64,000 bases of DNA, from assembly GCA_022702705.1 (NCBI GenBank), contig CM040423.1, forward strand, positions 118,291,738 to 118,355,737. Reading direction: 5' to 3'. Every line of letters begins with the position of its first letter. Within the stretch, counting starts at the first letter, position 1. The notes beneath the pieces are model-generated. The model was not told the origin of the DNA. It did no database searches and saw only the letters and a list, made by a program, of their open reading frames with translations. Of the stretch, positions 37,136-50,099 are shown piece after piece. A program made the translations under genes and the position numbers. The stretch is from Papilionanthe hookeriana x Papilionanthe teres (lineage: Eukaryota; Streptophyta; Magnoliopsida; Asparagales; Orchidaceae).

Positions 37136-38830
37136 GCATTGGGTACCACGGGCTGACGGCGTAAAACTAAGTGCTCTACTGGAGGCAACCCATAGTTATC
37201 AGTGTGTTTTGTTTTGTTGTTGTTGTGTTTGTTTTTTGGAGAATTGTTGTAGTATTTTGAACTTTTGGTGATAATTTTAGGGCTTTGAATGATGTCTTAG
37301 ATGTGTAAGAATGTATTTTTTGAAGTTAAGCTGACCTATGTTTAACTAAGCACTGGCGCCTTTGCGCCCAAAACTAGCGCTTAAGCACCAGAGTTATAAA
37401 AACATGCCTAAATGATGTTCTAGAAAAATTAAACGTGGGAAATTGGCCTGAACATTATTTAGTGGTTTTTAAATGTGGTAAGTGTGTGTAGGATCTACCA
37501 AAGTCTATAAATAGCATGAAATTGAAGAGGAAACTTGCCCCTTTCAAAATTTCCATTCTTAAGTCTATGAGAAGTGAGATTTGAGTTGTTTATGGAGTGA
37601 TAAGAGTGCAAACAATATTCTTGGGAAAATGAATTGAATAAAAAGGAGGAACCCATCAAGAAGACGTTTGTAAGTTAAAGTGCGCAAGAGTTATATAATG
37701 GATTTTTAGTCGTTAGTATTGAAGGAATTGCAGAGAAAATTGCGAAGATTGAGGCTTATGTGACATCAATTGAGGCAAAGGTAAATGAAACTAATGCACA
37801 TTTAGTGCATATTGGTTGACAATCTAAAATACAAATCAGTCCTTCAAGTTATATTGAAGAAGCGGACAAGGAGATGTATCTGGAAAACAAATGGATTTAT
37901 GAGGTTTGTATCATAGTTCTTCAACATCCTCTGTTTTCTCAAATCTTTGTGCCAAATGGTTTAGAAGGAACAACTGAAGGTCAAGGATATGTTCCACCTA
38001 ATGGAGAATGGAATAAAGTTCTATGTTTAGTTTGTTTGCTTGTTTGTATATTTTGAATGTTCAATGTAAGTCTGTCTTGTGTTATGATGATTTAGAGGGT
38101 ATCTCATCCAAATTTTTTTGGAATGAGATTTGACATGTCATGTGTGTTTGTAATTGTTGAATATATGTTAATGAAAGTGTTGTGTATGCGTGAAATTTTT
38201 TGTGTTATTGTGATCAAATCGAAGTTGTGAAATATTGAAACTTTTTTGAGAAAGAAGAGAGGGGAAGGAATATTTATTATGATTTATTTAAGAGCATGTA
38301 AGGGTGGTTAACTTGGGAAGTTCTGCATTTTAATCAGAATTTGGAAAAACAAAATTTATGCGTTGGCGCCGAAGCGCTAAAACCCACGCTTAAGCACGAG
38401 CAAGCCCTAGAGCCCCGCACCTAAGCACCGTAACAGTCACCCTTAAGTCCTGGTTCACTAAAATCAGTTTATGACAGCTTTAAGTTCCAAAAGCACAATT
38501 TATTCCCGATTTTATCATCTTCTTTCCCATGCTTTTTACAGTTTTATCCCTAGGGCATCACCTAAGTGAAAATTTATTGGTGGAATCAAGCCAAATTTGT
38601 TGGATTTAATCTTCTTAATGTTAGAGTTTATATTTTATGTAAAAATTATTGATTTTCACCATAGAATTTGAGTTTATTATGGAAATTTCCGAATTTTACT
38701 ATTCATGGTGAAAATTTGATGAAAATTGGTGGATTTTACTTATATGAGTAAGTTTAAGCTTTTTGGAGTTACGTTTAGTGAGTTTAAGTTGATTTTAGAT
38801 TTTATTGTGAATTTCTTTACAAATTTTAGA
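37136..38830 (+). other. Post-pol region of element D: conserved motif, beta remnant, leaders
   Basis: The post-pol motif (gggctgacggcgtaaaacta, then ctactggaggcaacccatag) is at 37148-37193. GC-rich blocks with the D spelling are at 37350-37395 and 38362-38435. Between them, 37690-38050 encodes a coiled-coil-like piece (AEKIAKIEAYVTSIEAKVNE) and a tail, probably the C-terminal remnant of the first env-position ORF. The leader before the next ORF ends aaattttag|a at 38829. The donor site seen in E and C is not preserved here. Confidence 0.55.
37690..38055 (+). pseudogene. Probable remnant of the first env-position ORF (beta) of element D
   Basis: The short broken frame encodes heptad-like IAEKIAKIEAYVTSIEAKVN, a stop, then SYIEEADKEMYLENKWIYEV and a Gly/Pro-containing tail. 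Its position between the post-pol motif and the second ORF is that of beta in C and F, and beta also ends in a coiled coil. The plant-transposon-protein domain itself is deleted. The assignment rests on position and composition, not clear similarity. Confidence 0.4.
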
Positions 38831-39991
38831 ATGGAGCCAAGAATGAAGAGAAGCAAAGGGAAAGGTACATTTTATTCAAACAACTTTGTAATGTTTAAGG
38901 CCCAGGATCGTTATGCCGAAGCCCTTCAATCGAGGAACTTGATCCCTGAGCGATGTTTTAAAAATCTGGGTGGAGAAGTAAAAGATCTTATTGTTCGCCA
39001 ATAGTGGGATCAATTTTGCTATTTCTCATTTGTTGTGGTGATCTCTGTTGTTAGGGAGTTTTATGCAAATCTCCCTAAATATGAAGACGATCTAGTGATG
39101 TTGAGAGGGAAGACAGTAGCATTTACACCTGAGGTAATCAATTCATTTTACGAACTATCTATGGATACTTTGTGTTTCTATTCCAATTACAATCCTATGG
39201 AGGAGAAGCTAGATGAGATTATATCTTCTTTAACTGCTAGAAGAGGTCTTTGGAAAATCACTAATGGTAGAAGATTAAATTTCTCTACATCAAAGATGGA
39301 TGCCACAGTGAAGTAATGGAATTATTTTATTTATGCTCGTTTACTCTCGACTAATTATCTTAGTGAAGTAACCAGAGAGAGGGCTAGACTGAACTAATGC
39401 ATTTAGCAGTATAAGCCGATCAATACTGGATCTCTCATATATCAGATTATTACCAGTTCTGTCAAAGCCACTACTACTACAGGTTTGGGATTCCCTTCCT
39501 TGATCTTTTCTTTATGAGAGCAAGCTGGTGTCAAATATGATGGTTGGGATGAGATTCTTCAACCTATGAAGCCCATTAAAAGTGTGAATGTGAAGACTTA
39601 CTCTAGACATATAATTTTTGGCTGGAGAGGAGGATTTTCTAGAAGTTCTGGTGCTTATACAACACATGCTTCTACATCTAGAGCTTCTACATCTCATGAT
39701 AGATCCAGTCCTAATTCTCAATCTAAAATGTTGCAGACTATGATGGATAATATGGATTATGCTATGGATAAGTTATCAAATCTTAAAAACTATGTTGATC
39801 ATATTGATTCTTATTTAGGAGGGAAAAGTGATTATGAGGAGAAGTACAACACTTCTTCAGAGAGACTTATTATAAAAGATTAGAGTGCGGTATTTCTACC
39901 TTATTCAGGGTATACTCAGTTTGATTATGCTAGTTTTTGGAAGGATGATGATGATGATGATGATGATGGTGATGGAGATAAGGATGAGTAA
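38831..39991 (+). pseudogene. Second env-position ORF (alpha) of element D, broken
   Basis: The ATG two bases after a possible splice acceptor encodes MEPRMKRSKGKGTFYSNNFV. Conserved pieces are NLIPERCFKNLGGEVKDLIV, VISVVREFYANLPKYEDD, MLRGKTVAFTPEVINSFYEL, WNYFIYARLLSTNYLSEVTR and a coiled-coil tail (MMDNMDYAMDKLSNLKNYVD). Stops occur at 39002, 39314 and about 39396. The 3' end is an expanded gat repeat encoding an Asp-rich tail (39946-39985). Plant-transposon-protein family; function unknown. Confidence 0.75.
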
Positions 39992-41454
39992 GGTTTGTGT
40001 TATGTTGTGTTTTATTTGAACTTTTATGTTATTTGTGTTAATGTTGGGACTATTTTATGTTTTGTTATTTGTCGTGGTAGTGAACATTATTGTTATTGTT
40101 AGTTGTAATGTGATTCCATGTGACGTTAATGAGGAAGTATGTATTTGAACTCTTTTATTTTAAATGTGTTTTGTTGGTTTTTATTGAACTTATTTTTTTC
40201 TACTTTAGGAATTTTAAATAGAGCTAACCTTCATTTAAAATTTAATGTTTAAATTTCAATTTACTACTAAGAATTTTCAGTTTTGGATGAGATATTATGT
40301 TTGTTTGTGTGATTTGCTTTTACTTTAACCTCCACTACATATAATTCTTTTTAATCTCTTAATTATTAAAATTAAAATGAACTGTGATCCTTTCTACTCC
40401 TGTTTTAAATTTTTATACCTGCATAATTAGGATATGAAAATTCCTGTTAGTATAAGTTTTAATTTTCGTTCATCTCTTTTTATATATAAAGCTAAATTGT
40501 TAAATTTTTATAAAATCTAAGTTTTGGGGGGGGGGGTTGAATGAAAAATCAATTTCAAAACTTAAAGTTTATTTGTTCTCAAGTATACTTCAAATAAATT
40601 TGATTTTTTATTTGAAAAATGAGTATGAGTACGACGTTATATTAGGGTAATAAAAATTTGAATATAGAAATGTGTAAGAAAGTTTAATTAAAACTTTATA
40701 GTGATGAAGAAAAAATTCAAGTTAAATATTTTCTTAGTAAAGAGATGATAAATATGATGTACTTATATTTAGTAGGAGATATTGTATTTTTGAAAAATAT
40801 AGAAGGATTTGACTTTTATTTTCAATACTTAAATTTCTTTTATTAAAAATAGTTTTCAGAACTATTATTATACTTTTAAGTAAATGATAAATATCAAACC
40901 TTTGCTTTAGGAGTGGAAAAGTGGAATTCAAAATCATTAAATACCTATCCAGATATAGTAATGCTTGCCGGAAAAACAAAGAGCAAGAAAAAAAAGGAAG
41001 AAAAAGAAAAGAAAAAAGAAAAAGTAAAGTATAGTATGGGAGGAGAGGCTTGAGGATTAGTGCCTAATCAAAAATTGGTTCCACATCTGATCTTTTTAAA
41101 TGCATAAGATTTGAGAAACTCCTAAGCTTAAGGATATAATATAGCGACTATAATTATTTTTCATGATAATTTTTAACTAAAGAAGATAGAATGCCTAAAA
41201 CTCTATATTTGGAAAAATTACAAGTATTTCTAAATTAGATAGAAGCTCATATTTTCATACATTTTCACTTTAGAAAATTTTTAAAATTTAAATTGGTTTC
41301 ATTCACTTAAGTTTTTTCAAAATTGGAATACCACATTTCTATAACAAAAATTTTGAATCTCTAAAAGAAACTCATTCGCAAAATTTGCTTATGTTGTTTT
41401 TGAAAGATTATAGTGTCACTCGAGAATAAGTAACATTTCATGTTTGTGGGAATT
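39992..41454 (+). other. 3' non-coding region of element D
   Basis: G-rich tract (aagttttgggggggggg, 40519-40536), purine-rich run (40975-41035), conserved gaggagaggcttgaggatta block, a decayed stem-loop (cactcgagaataagtaac, 41417-41434) and the polypurine tract (tgtttgtgggaattt) up to 41454. No ORF is credible. Confidence 0.65.
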
Positions 41455-41870
41455 TGATATATCTAAAATATATAATATTTTTATGCACATATTTATACCC
41501 ATTTTTAATGCTATTGCACTTTAATGGAAGGTATTTGTGTATTTTTCTTTCAGGTACACTTAAATGAAACAAATATACCAGAAGGAGTGAAAAAGATCAA
41601 ATTTGGAGCATAAATGAAGAAGGTGTTAAAATGAACTGGGGCGCCTAAGCGTCCAGATATGGCTCCTAAGCGCCAGCAGACAGAGAGTGTCGCGCCTAAG
41701 TGCCAAAGAATAAGTGCTTAAGCACCATAAAATTAATTTACAAATTTAAAGAATTTTTGGCGTATTTTCAAGAGGTATTAGAGGCTCCATTTAGAAAAAA
41801 TGTGGGTAACTAATCAATGGCACCAAAAGACATTCAAATTTCATTTGAAAGGATGCATCTCTTGGGTTGA
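41455..41870 (+). mobile_element. 3' LTR of element D, part 1
   Basis: It begins TGATATATC after the polypurine tract and matches 29836-30227 of the 5' LTR, with GC-rich blocks at 41638-41735. It is interrupted at 41870 by element C; the last five bases gttga are the target duplication. Confidence 0.9.
41866..41870. repeat. Target site duplication of element C, left
   Basis: gttga precedes TGATGCACT. The partner gtaga is at 62425-62429, and the uninterrupted 5' LTR of D has gtaga at 30223-30227. Confidence 0.85.
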
Positions 41871-43441
41871 TGATGCACTAAAAATATATGTTATTTTTAC
41901 TATATAATTTTACCCATTATTGGTGATATTGCACTTTAAACAAAGGTATTTGTCATGATTTGTTGCAGGTATGATGATTTTAGTTGATTGGAGTGAAAAG
42001 TAGTGAAAAATAACAAAATCAGAGAAAAAGGAGCAAAAATAAGGAAAACAGATTCTAGCACCGCCGGCGCCATTTTCTGGAGAGCTCAGTAATTAATTTG
42101 ACGATAGAGCACCGCTGACACCCTATCGGGTGCCGCAAGCGCCAAATGTTGGTGGACTTCAAATTTGAAGAGTTTTGGTGAATTTTTAAAGGGATGCCTA
42201 TGGAAACTCTTGGGATTTCGTTCCTAACTTATAAGTAACTATTTTTAGAAGAAAATTAGTGTGTGTTCTGTGTATTCTAGAGAGTCTAGTGTGTTTTGAG
42301 TGTTAGGGCTTAGGAGAGAAGAGTGTAGAAATGTCAATTTGAGAGGGATTCTTCTCTAAGGAGTGAAGGAGAAAGAGTAAAGTGAGAGATTGCTTCTTCC
42401 TTTCCATTCTAAAGAGGGAATTGAGTGTTGCAAAGAAGAGAGAAAAGGATTCAAAGGAACTCAAGGTAATTGCATTGGGGAAGAGAAAGAGATATGTTGT
42501 ATTTTATTTTGTGGTTTCTATGACTTTTCTTTTATATATAAAATCTATATTTTATTTTTTCTTCTCTATGAATTCTGAGTAGTCTCCTCTGTTTCTCTTC
42601 TTGCATAGAGATGTGATGATGGGTTGATGTAGATTTGAAGTGTTTTTAAAGTATTGAAGAAAGTATGATGGTTTTTCATTTCGAACTTAATTTACTTTTG
42701 GATCTGGCAAATTGAATTGTTAAAATATGTTGTTGAACATTAACTATGAAAGCATTTAGTGTCTTACAACAACAACGAAGAACCCATTCAATTTTCATAA
42801 ATGAATTATGTAGTTCATGGTAATTAAGTGCAAATAAATAGGGAATGTGTTTTGATGGACGTCAAATTAGAGGTTTCAGGGTGACAGGCTGAGATCCCTA
42901 ATTTGGTCCTAAGACTATTAACTAAACTCGAATGTTAGACTTTAAGTGAAGGGTGAGTGGGAGCTCCGTAGTGACAGCCGGTATCCTCACAGCCTAGCCA
43001 TAGATTTAATAACTAAACTTAGGATATGTCAATGTTCTTTTCATGGATGGAAGAGGGGTACTCTTTTAAGGGTAAAGAAACAATTATGTTCCTATTTGGT
43101 ACAATACCATAGATAATCATTCCATATCGTCCACACATCATATTCTCATTGCAAGAGGAAAGATATTTTTCTTACATATCAAAACCATTCAAATATATAG
43201 CTTAGTGTGTGTCTATAAGTTAATTTTAATCGCAATTTGAGTATTGGAATTCAGTGTTACATTATCTTTTGTAAGATTCATCCTTCCTCGTGGGATCGAT
43301 AACCAGGAATCCATTAGAGCCCTGTATTAGTTGATATGATACGTATACTTGCATTAAATGCGTGGACTTTACAAAATCATTATAAATATATATAAATTTG
43401 ATTTCATAAGTTCTTGCAATATTAATGTCCGGCCCGCATCA
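41871..43441 (+). mobile_element. 5' LTR of element C (1571 bp)
   Basis: It begins TGATGCACT and ends GCATCA. Compared with the 3' LTR it lacks about 98 bp near 43220 (between gttaatt and ttaatcgc) but retains about 50 bp around the GC-rich blocks (42055-42145) that the 3' LTR has lost. It carries the short ORF at 42382-42582 (frame-shifted) and the terminal box at 43270-43345. Confidence 0.92.
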
Positions 43442-43446
43442 AGTTT

Positions 43447-43464
43447 TGGTGTCGTTGCCGAGGA
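43447..43464 (+). promoter_or_regulatory. Primer binding site of element C (tRNA-Asp type)
   Basis: tggtgtcgttgccgagga, five bases after the LTR end, differs at three positions from the Athila consensus. Confidence 0.85.
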
Positions 43465-43597
43465 ATGAAGGAATCGAAGGAAGGAATTGAAGAAAGGTAT
43501 AAACAGTATATATTGATAATATAGTAACTAAAAACCTTAACTTTGTAGTGTGTAATTCTGTGTTTTTTTACTTTCTAAAGTATTTGTGTAATTTTAT

Positions 43598-44604
43598 ATG
43601 CGTCGTAGTGGATCTATAGGTTTAGTACCTTACAACTCGGAGATAGAACTTATCGTTAAAAAAATTAGAAAACAACAAAAACAAACTGAAAATCCTTGCG
43701 AAAAGGCGAATAATCAAGATAATCATATAAATGATATTGGAAATTTGTCAAGACCTTAAAGAAATTATGTTGACCCAACAGTAGATGAAATTCATATAAC
43801 TATTCAAAATCCTGATGTTGCTGCTAATTTATTTGAACTTAAACCTGCTATTATCCAAATGGTACAAAATAATCAGTTTGGAGGAACACCTAATGAGGAT
43901 CCACATTTACATCTTACTAGTTTTCTGGAACTGTGTGCTACTTTTGAATATGACAGTGTGTTGAGTGATGCTGTCAGACTTAGACTTTTTCCTTTTTCAT
44001 TATGGGATAAAGCTAAGGCGTGGTTAAATTCGTTAGCACATAGATCTATTAGAACTTGGGGCAAAAGTTGCTATCAAAATATTTTCCACCATCAAAGACT
44101 ACTAAACTAAGAAATGATATTACATCTTTTGGTCAGTTTGAAGGGGAATCAATATACGAAGCTTAGGAGAAATTTAAAGATCTTCTTAGGAAGTGACCAC
44201 ATCATGCTTTTCCATATTGGTTAATAATTCAAACATTTTATAATGGATTAGTGGGATCATTGAGATCAATTATAGATGTTGTTGCTGGTGGATTGTTAAT
44301 ATCAAAACCTTTGGATGAATCATACGCATTAATTGAAGAAATGGCTACTAATAATTTTCAATGGCCCTCTAAACGGCTAAATCCTAAAAGTGTAGCTTGT
44401 GTTCATGATTCAGATCTGATGACTACGACAGTTTCTCAAATTGTAACCCTTTCCAAGAAAATAGATCAATATGAAATGAATTATTCTCATCTACCCTAAG
44501 TGTTAGAGGAAAATTCATTTGGACAGGTAACAGAATTTCAAACACCGTATGAGACTTTGAATGCTATTAATAGATCTAACAATCCTTATTCAAATTATTA
44601 TAAT
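43598..44604 (+). pseudogene. gag: gag of element C, 5' part, split by X3
   Basis: The start encodes MRRSGSIGLVPYNSEIELIV. A stop follows LSRP near 43757. 43859-44110 reads EDPHLHLTSFLELCATFEYD and RLRLFPFSLWDKAKAWLNSL, the conserved Athila gag core. After a shift near 44065, the text FGQFEGESIYEA and, at 44251-44499, the SLRSIIDVVAGG and ALIEEMATNNFQWP segments follow. The frame reaches 44604, where X3 and its target duplication interrupt; gag resumes at 51931. Confidence 0.9.
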
Positions 44605-44609
44605 TCTGG
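44605..44609. repeat. Target site duplication of X3, left
   Basis: tctgg precedes TGTCGGCAT. The partner tccag at 51931-51935 matches with two differences. The gag of D has tccag(g) at the equivalent place (near 32858), which supports the insertion point. Confidence 0.6.
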
Positions 44610-45344
44610 TGTCGGCATATTTTTTTTTTTAGGTTGGTGTGTTTTGAAAAGGGGTCGCCCACAAAAATTGTCGGCGAATTTAAATTTTAAATTTAATTTA
44701 AATATATATATAATTTAGAAAGTAGTATTTGATTTTGAAAATCATTTTAAATTTGAAAATTTTAAGATATGAAATCAAACCGATCTCACATCCCAAATAG
44801 TTTATATATACGAGCACCGCACCACAAATAGTGTATCTATCCCTAAGGATAGACACACTGCTTGACGGTGGGGCTCAATTAAATAAACTAGGAGATTTGT
44901 GACATCCGTTTGGTCTGCGAACCAATTTTTTAAGCCGACAAATTCCCCTGCTTAATATGAAAGCATTAAACAGGGTTTATATTACTCGGGTTCTTTAAAA
45001 TTCCCTATAAGGGCAAGCCCCTATAGTTAATTACATCTTAAGTGACGGGAATCACCTAAGAAAACTCTCGATAATAATCAATAATTTCGCTCTCAAGAAT
45101 TTCAAAGTTTAAGTTCTCAAAGGATCGAAGTTTGGAATTTCGATAGGGAATGGATCAAATTTGGAACATTTTGTTTTGGGAATCCAAAGGAAGAAAAGTA
45201 GGAGAAATAACAGATTCGAAGCGAACTTCGGTAATTTCCCGACTATCCTATTGTTTGGCTTGAGTTTAGGGAAGTCCTAATATTTATTTAAATGTTTTGA
45301 TCTTGTCAATTTTAATTAATTTGGACTTATATTCGTATGACACA

Positions 45345-45505
45345 ATCATACAAATAGCCTCGAAGATGTGAGGGTTTATGTCGTATCGGACGACTACCTC
45401 GGAATCCTAAAACCGGTTAGGGCTTAATTTACATGACCTGATCATGCAAATGCCTAACGAAGATTGAGGGTTTATGTTGCACTAGGCAAACTACCTCGAA
45501 GTCCT
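45345..45505. repeat. 96-bp tandem duplication in X3
   Basis: agggtttatg with flanking gaagat and actacctcg recurs at 45371 and 45467. The same pair is present in X2 on the complementary strand at about 10335-10480, so the duplication is older than both copies. Confidence 0.65.
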
Positions 45506-46737
45506 ATGGCTTGGTTATTTTAATTCTAGGAAAGTTTTGTTGAAGTAGACTCAGGTTTTGCTGATGACGATGGCCGTGCTGCCCACCATGCTCCGAGCTC
45601 CTTGTTGTCGCAGAGGTTTAGTTTTAGAAGTCATAAATCGGGGGATGAGAAAAGTGTTTTGGTTTAGAGAAAATCTTAATTTCCAAGTGTTTTTTACGTT
45701 TTAATTAAAACAAATCTTAAAGTTGATTATAACGACACCGGTTAAGATCCCAAGGTTCCATCCTTCCGGCATCATTATTTTTATCGGATTCACTTAGTCC
45801 GGATGAATTTGCTAAACTCAACCGAATGAGTTCCACACTTTCATTTAGACCGTGGAAATTCCGTTAGCAACACGTAGGTTACATCATCCGAGGTATTCCC
45901 GATCATCCAACGGGACGTTTTAATTTAGTTGTAATTGTAGTTTTGTGTTCCGTTTGTGATTAAATTTTGAGTTGTTTTATATTTTGAAATGTTGTGGCGG
46001 TGAATTTTATTTTGCAATGACTTTTAACTTAGTTTTGGTTTCAGCTTTAGGGATTATCCTAAAGGTGTGAGTTTTCATGCAACTGATTGTTTATCATGCA
46101 AGAAAAGTGAGTGCAATACGAGTTAAGTAAATTGCAATAATGTAAATTGCAAGAAAGTAGATTGCAATAAAATAAAAGCGTACCTGGAGGGTCTTCCCGT
46201 CATCCCAAGCTGCACTTAAAACACAATTAGAATATTTAAGCAAGTTCCTAGGTAAAGCTAAGGGAAGGGTTATGGTTTTCTACCAAATTCCTAATCCTAT
46301 AGCTAGTCATCTCCTATGACATCTAGGTTCTTTGTGTTTTGGTTTCGAGGACGATTTTCTTCATCAAAGAACAATTAAGTCCAATTGTTCTTATAAACAT
46401 TCTATCATATTGAGAAAGTGTTTAGGGAGAATCTTAAACATCTTTTCAATATTTCTAGGATTGTTTTAAGTCCAAATGAATTTAATTACACAAATGAATT
46501 AATCGTCCAGGGATTCAAGTTTTGTTAACTTGCTCAGTGAACTAGGACATTTGAATGTCCTACAAATGAAGTAACATTTCATTTAATGTTCTGTTTAAGA
46601 GTTATGATAACTAAAGCTTTTGAGGGTAAATTGGTGTTCAAATGATTTGTAATTTAGTTTAATTTCAATTAATGGGTTTAAATTTGGAATAGTGTTCAAG
46701 TTGCTTTATATTTAATTTCTTTCTGTTTTAGGTGATG

Positions 46738-46945
46738 TTATTTAATTCAATTTAATTTAATTTAATTTAATTTAATTTAATTGAGTTTTAATTTTAATTT
46801 AATTTAATTTAATTCAATTGAGTTTGATTTGATGTTACATTAAATTAATTTGATTTGATTTAATTTTAATTTAATTTGATTTAATTTAATTCAATTTAAT
46901 TTAATTAATTTAATTTAATTTTTAATTTAATTTTATTTTTTTTAA
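46738..46945. repeat. Imperfect AATTT tract in X3
   Basis: taatttaatttaattt runs with gat and gag interruptions, equivalent to 600-970 and 8935-9105. Confidence 0.9.
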
Positions 46946-48755
46946 TTTTAATTGAAATTTTTAAAAGAGTTTAATAATTTAATTTTAGTTTAATGATTAA
47001 GTCCTTTAATGTTTTGAATTTGAGTTATCATTTTAATTAAGAATTGAATATTAATGAGATAATTAATCTAGGGATTTTTAAATTAAAGAATAAATATCTT
47101 CCTAATAATATCCCTATTTTAATAATTCCAATTTTATTATTCCTCCAAATTTAATCAATTATTTAATTAAGGTTTAATTATTTTAGAATTTGTTTAATGG
47201 GTTTCTACCCTTTAATTATTTAAATTTCAATCATCCAAATCAAATTAGGATCAAATATTTTATTTATTAATTTTTTATTAAACCTAAAGTTTTAATTAAG
47301 GATTAAGATTTTTAATTACCATTTTTACCCTTTAAGCTTAATAATTTCATAACTCACTAAATTGAACTCAAATGAACTTGAAATTTTTATGTGACTTCAC
47401 TCATAAGTCAATAAAGACATGAGAGGAAAAAAATGTGATTTTTCTGTATTTAATTTATTTATATAATTATTTTTGGTGGAAAATAGAGATTTTCAAGGAA
47501 AATTTAATAACATGACCAAGGGAAAGTTTATGTCCTTAAGAAAATTAGGAGACATTTCTAATGACCAGAGGACCACTTGGACCAATTTTAGTGATTTTTT
47601 GAATTATATTATTTTTATTATAATTATTTTAAGTTTTGGAGTGTTAATTAATTTAAAAATAAAATAAAGGTTGAAAAATGAATTTTATATTTTTCAAAAA
47701 TCTCTCTGATATCAAGGAAATCAGAGAAGCAAATTTTGCAATTTTCTGATGTTTCTATGATTTATTATAATTATTTTAGTGAAAATGCTAGAAAATACAT
47801 TTTTTTAATTTTTAAAATTACCCTAGAGCTTTAAAATTTAATATCTCACTAAATAGACCTAAGAAAAATATGGGGTTTGTTCCTAAGTGATTAAAATTCA
47901 AAATGTGACATTTTGGTGAATTTTATTATTTTTGTGATTTTTATTATTTTTTAATTATTAAAAATATTAAAATAATATTAAAAATCAACTTTTTTAGAAA
48001 ATTGAAATTTTAATTTTCTTAGATTCCCCTAATATTAGAGAGACTCCAAAACCAATTTGGTGAATTTTTGAAAGGTATTTTGAAAGTTATGAATTTTTAA
48101 AGTTTAAAATAACTAAGTGGCTTAATCAACCCAATTAGTGGGGCTAACCAAGTCCAATTGACCTCAAATTTTTATGGTGGATTCCTCTGATTCTAAAGGT
48201 CAGTGGAGAATTAATTTCAAGTCAATTTGATGTATGGTTAGCTCTAATAAATTAGAGATCCATTTTGGGTGTTTAAGCCAATTAGGGTTGTTTTAAATGA
48301 ACTAACTCAAAACCTATTTTTCCTAGGGTCCTCCGGTCATAAGGAACATCACCAAATTTTCCTAGAATTTATTTCACAACATGCTATTTATTGGAATTAA
48401 AATACTCAAAACAAGTAACATGAATTTGAAAAATCAATAACTCTTCATAGGGATGGCCTCTGACTTTGGAAAATTCAGGGAATGTTCCCAAATTCAGAGG
48501 CTTCAAAAGCCCTATGGTCTCATGCCATGGTGAATTGTATACAAGCATGGAGAATTAAAAATATGTAGAGAGTAAATAAATTATTAAAAATAAAATACTT
48601 GATGAAATTAAATGATTTCTTTTCCACATTATTCTCCTCTGTTCACTGAGCAAGAGGGTATTTTTATTTTATTTTTCTGATTTTTCTACACAAAGTTATG
48701 AATTTTTGAAGTTTAGGGAATTAAATAAATAAGAAAATACCCTAATTTTCTATTT

Positions 48756-48960
48756 ATCCACGCGGCGCCGCGTCATCCTCGGCATCTCCGAACGCACACG
48801 CGTCGCGCTCCCATTCGACGCTGCCATCTGACTCAGCGCTCCCGGGGCCCGCTGTATCGTTCCGTCTTCTGATCCGACGCGATCCTGGCCGTCCGTCCGC
48901 GCGTGTATTAAATGAACGGTATCCGTTCATCGTCCCCAAGTGTTCTCACCTGAGAGCCGT
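48756..48960. other. CpG-rich island in X3
   Basis: ccacgcggcgccgcgtcatc and further CG-rich words, equivalent to the islands in X1 and X2. Confidence 0.55.
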
Positions 48961-50099
48961 CCACACTAAATCCCTAATATCTCACTCGATACTCAATGGA
49001 TTTTCATGTTCATATGCTCTATGGATTCGTCTTGAAGAGACGAACACATCTATATGGCTATCATGAATTGAAATTAAAGCATTCGAAATGGAGAATCTCT
49101 AGAAGCTCGAGATGAAGAATTAGCTCATACCTTTGCTCAGAGAAGTGTGGCTTCAATCTGAGAGTTGTTACACCTTCGATTGGATCCTAGCAAGCTCCAG
49201 ATGAAGTCTCCTGGTCTGGTGAATTGTCTAGGTTGGATTTCGACCAAGCCCGATCACAAAGCTTGGAGGCCGGAGCAACCGGGTGGCTCGGAGATGGGGC
49301 TTTTCTGGTGGACACCTTCCCTTGGTTTGGTGAAGGTGTAGAACCAATCAATTTGGGGATTGGCTCACCGTGGAGAAGTGTCCTGGTTTTGGGTGGAATT
49401 TCAGTTGAGAAATTGGATTTTATCAGTGGGGATTAGGGCAAATTGACACTGGGGATCAACTGCTCTAAGGGTGGAGAAGGTTTGGAACAATTGTGGCAGA
49501 GTTTCCGCAAGGTTTGTGCAACTCTCCTTCTTGGCCGTGAGGGGTGGAGTTTAAATAGGAGAGGGTGGAGGGCCTCCCAGGGAGAGTTAGGGCTTGGGAT
49601 CAGCTGCTCTTGGCAAGAGAAGAACAGCTCCAATGGCCACTGGGGATGGGGCAGCTCAGCAGGTGAGAATTCCAAGTTGGGCTCACATGTGAGCTCTCGG
49701 CCATGGTGTTTTCCGGCGGCCTGGTGGCTGGCCGGCCAGGCATTAGTCACCATCTTGTTCAGGTGGGTCAGGGCTGGGGTTTGGTGCATTCAATTGAGGT
49801 TTGACATGTGTAAAGGGTTTGATTTAGATGGAATGGGGAGGAGCTAATTTTGAGTCTAAGTGGGTCAACCCACCCATTTGGGCTTGGTGCACCCCTCAAG
49901 GTGGCTTTGGATGCTGTGAGGAATCAAAGGGATCAGCTGGTTTGGCATGGAGAAGTCTCCATCCAAATATATTTGGATTAAATTTAAGTTTAGGTGAAAC
50001 ATGATTAAGGCTAATGAGCTTTAGCGATTAAGGAAAGCCCTCCCTCTTCTTACCCAATATGGCATGGTGGAGTGTCCAAAGCTCTCATGGCTCACATGT

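Noticed and set aside
39946..39985. gat trinucleotide run as an independent microsatellite locus
   Set aside because: It lies in frame at the acidic C-terminus of the alpha ORF of element D and is counted as part of it.
49433..49847. Overlapping open frames of 118 and 134 codons on opposite strands in X3
   Set aside because: The equivalent parts of X1 and X2 have different stops and shifts, the products match no family I know, and they lie within a non-coding unit.
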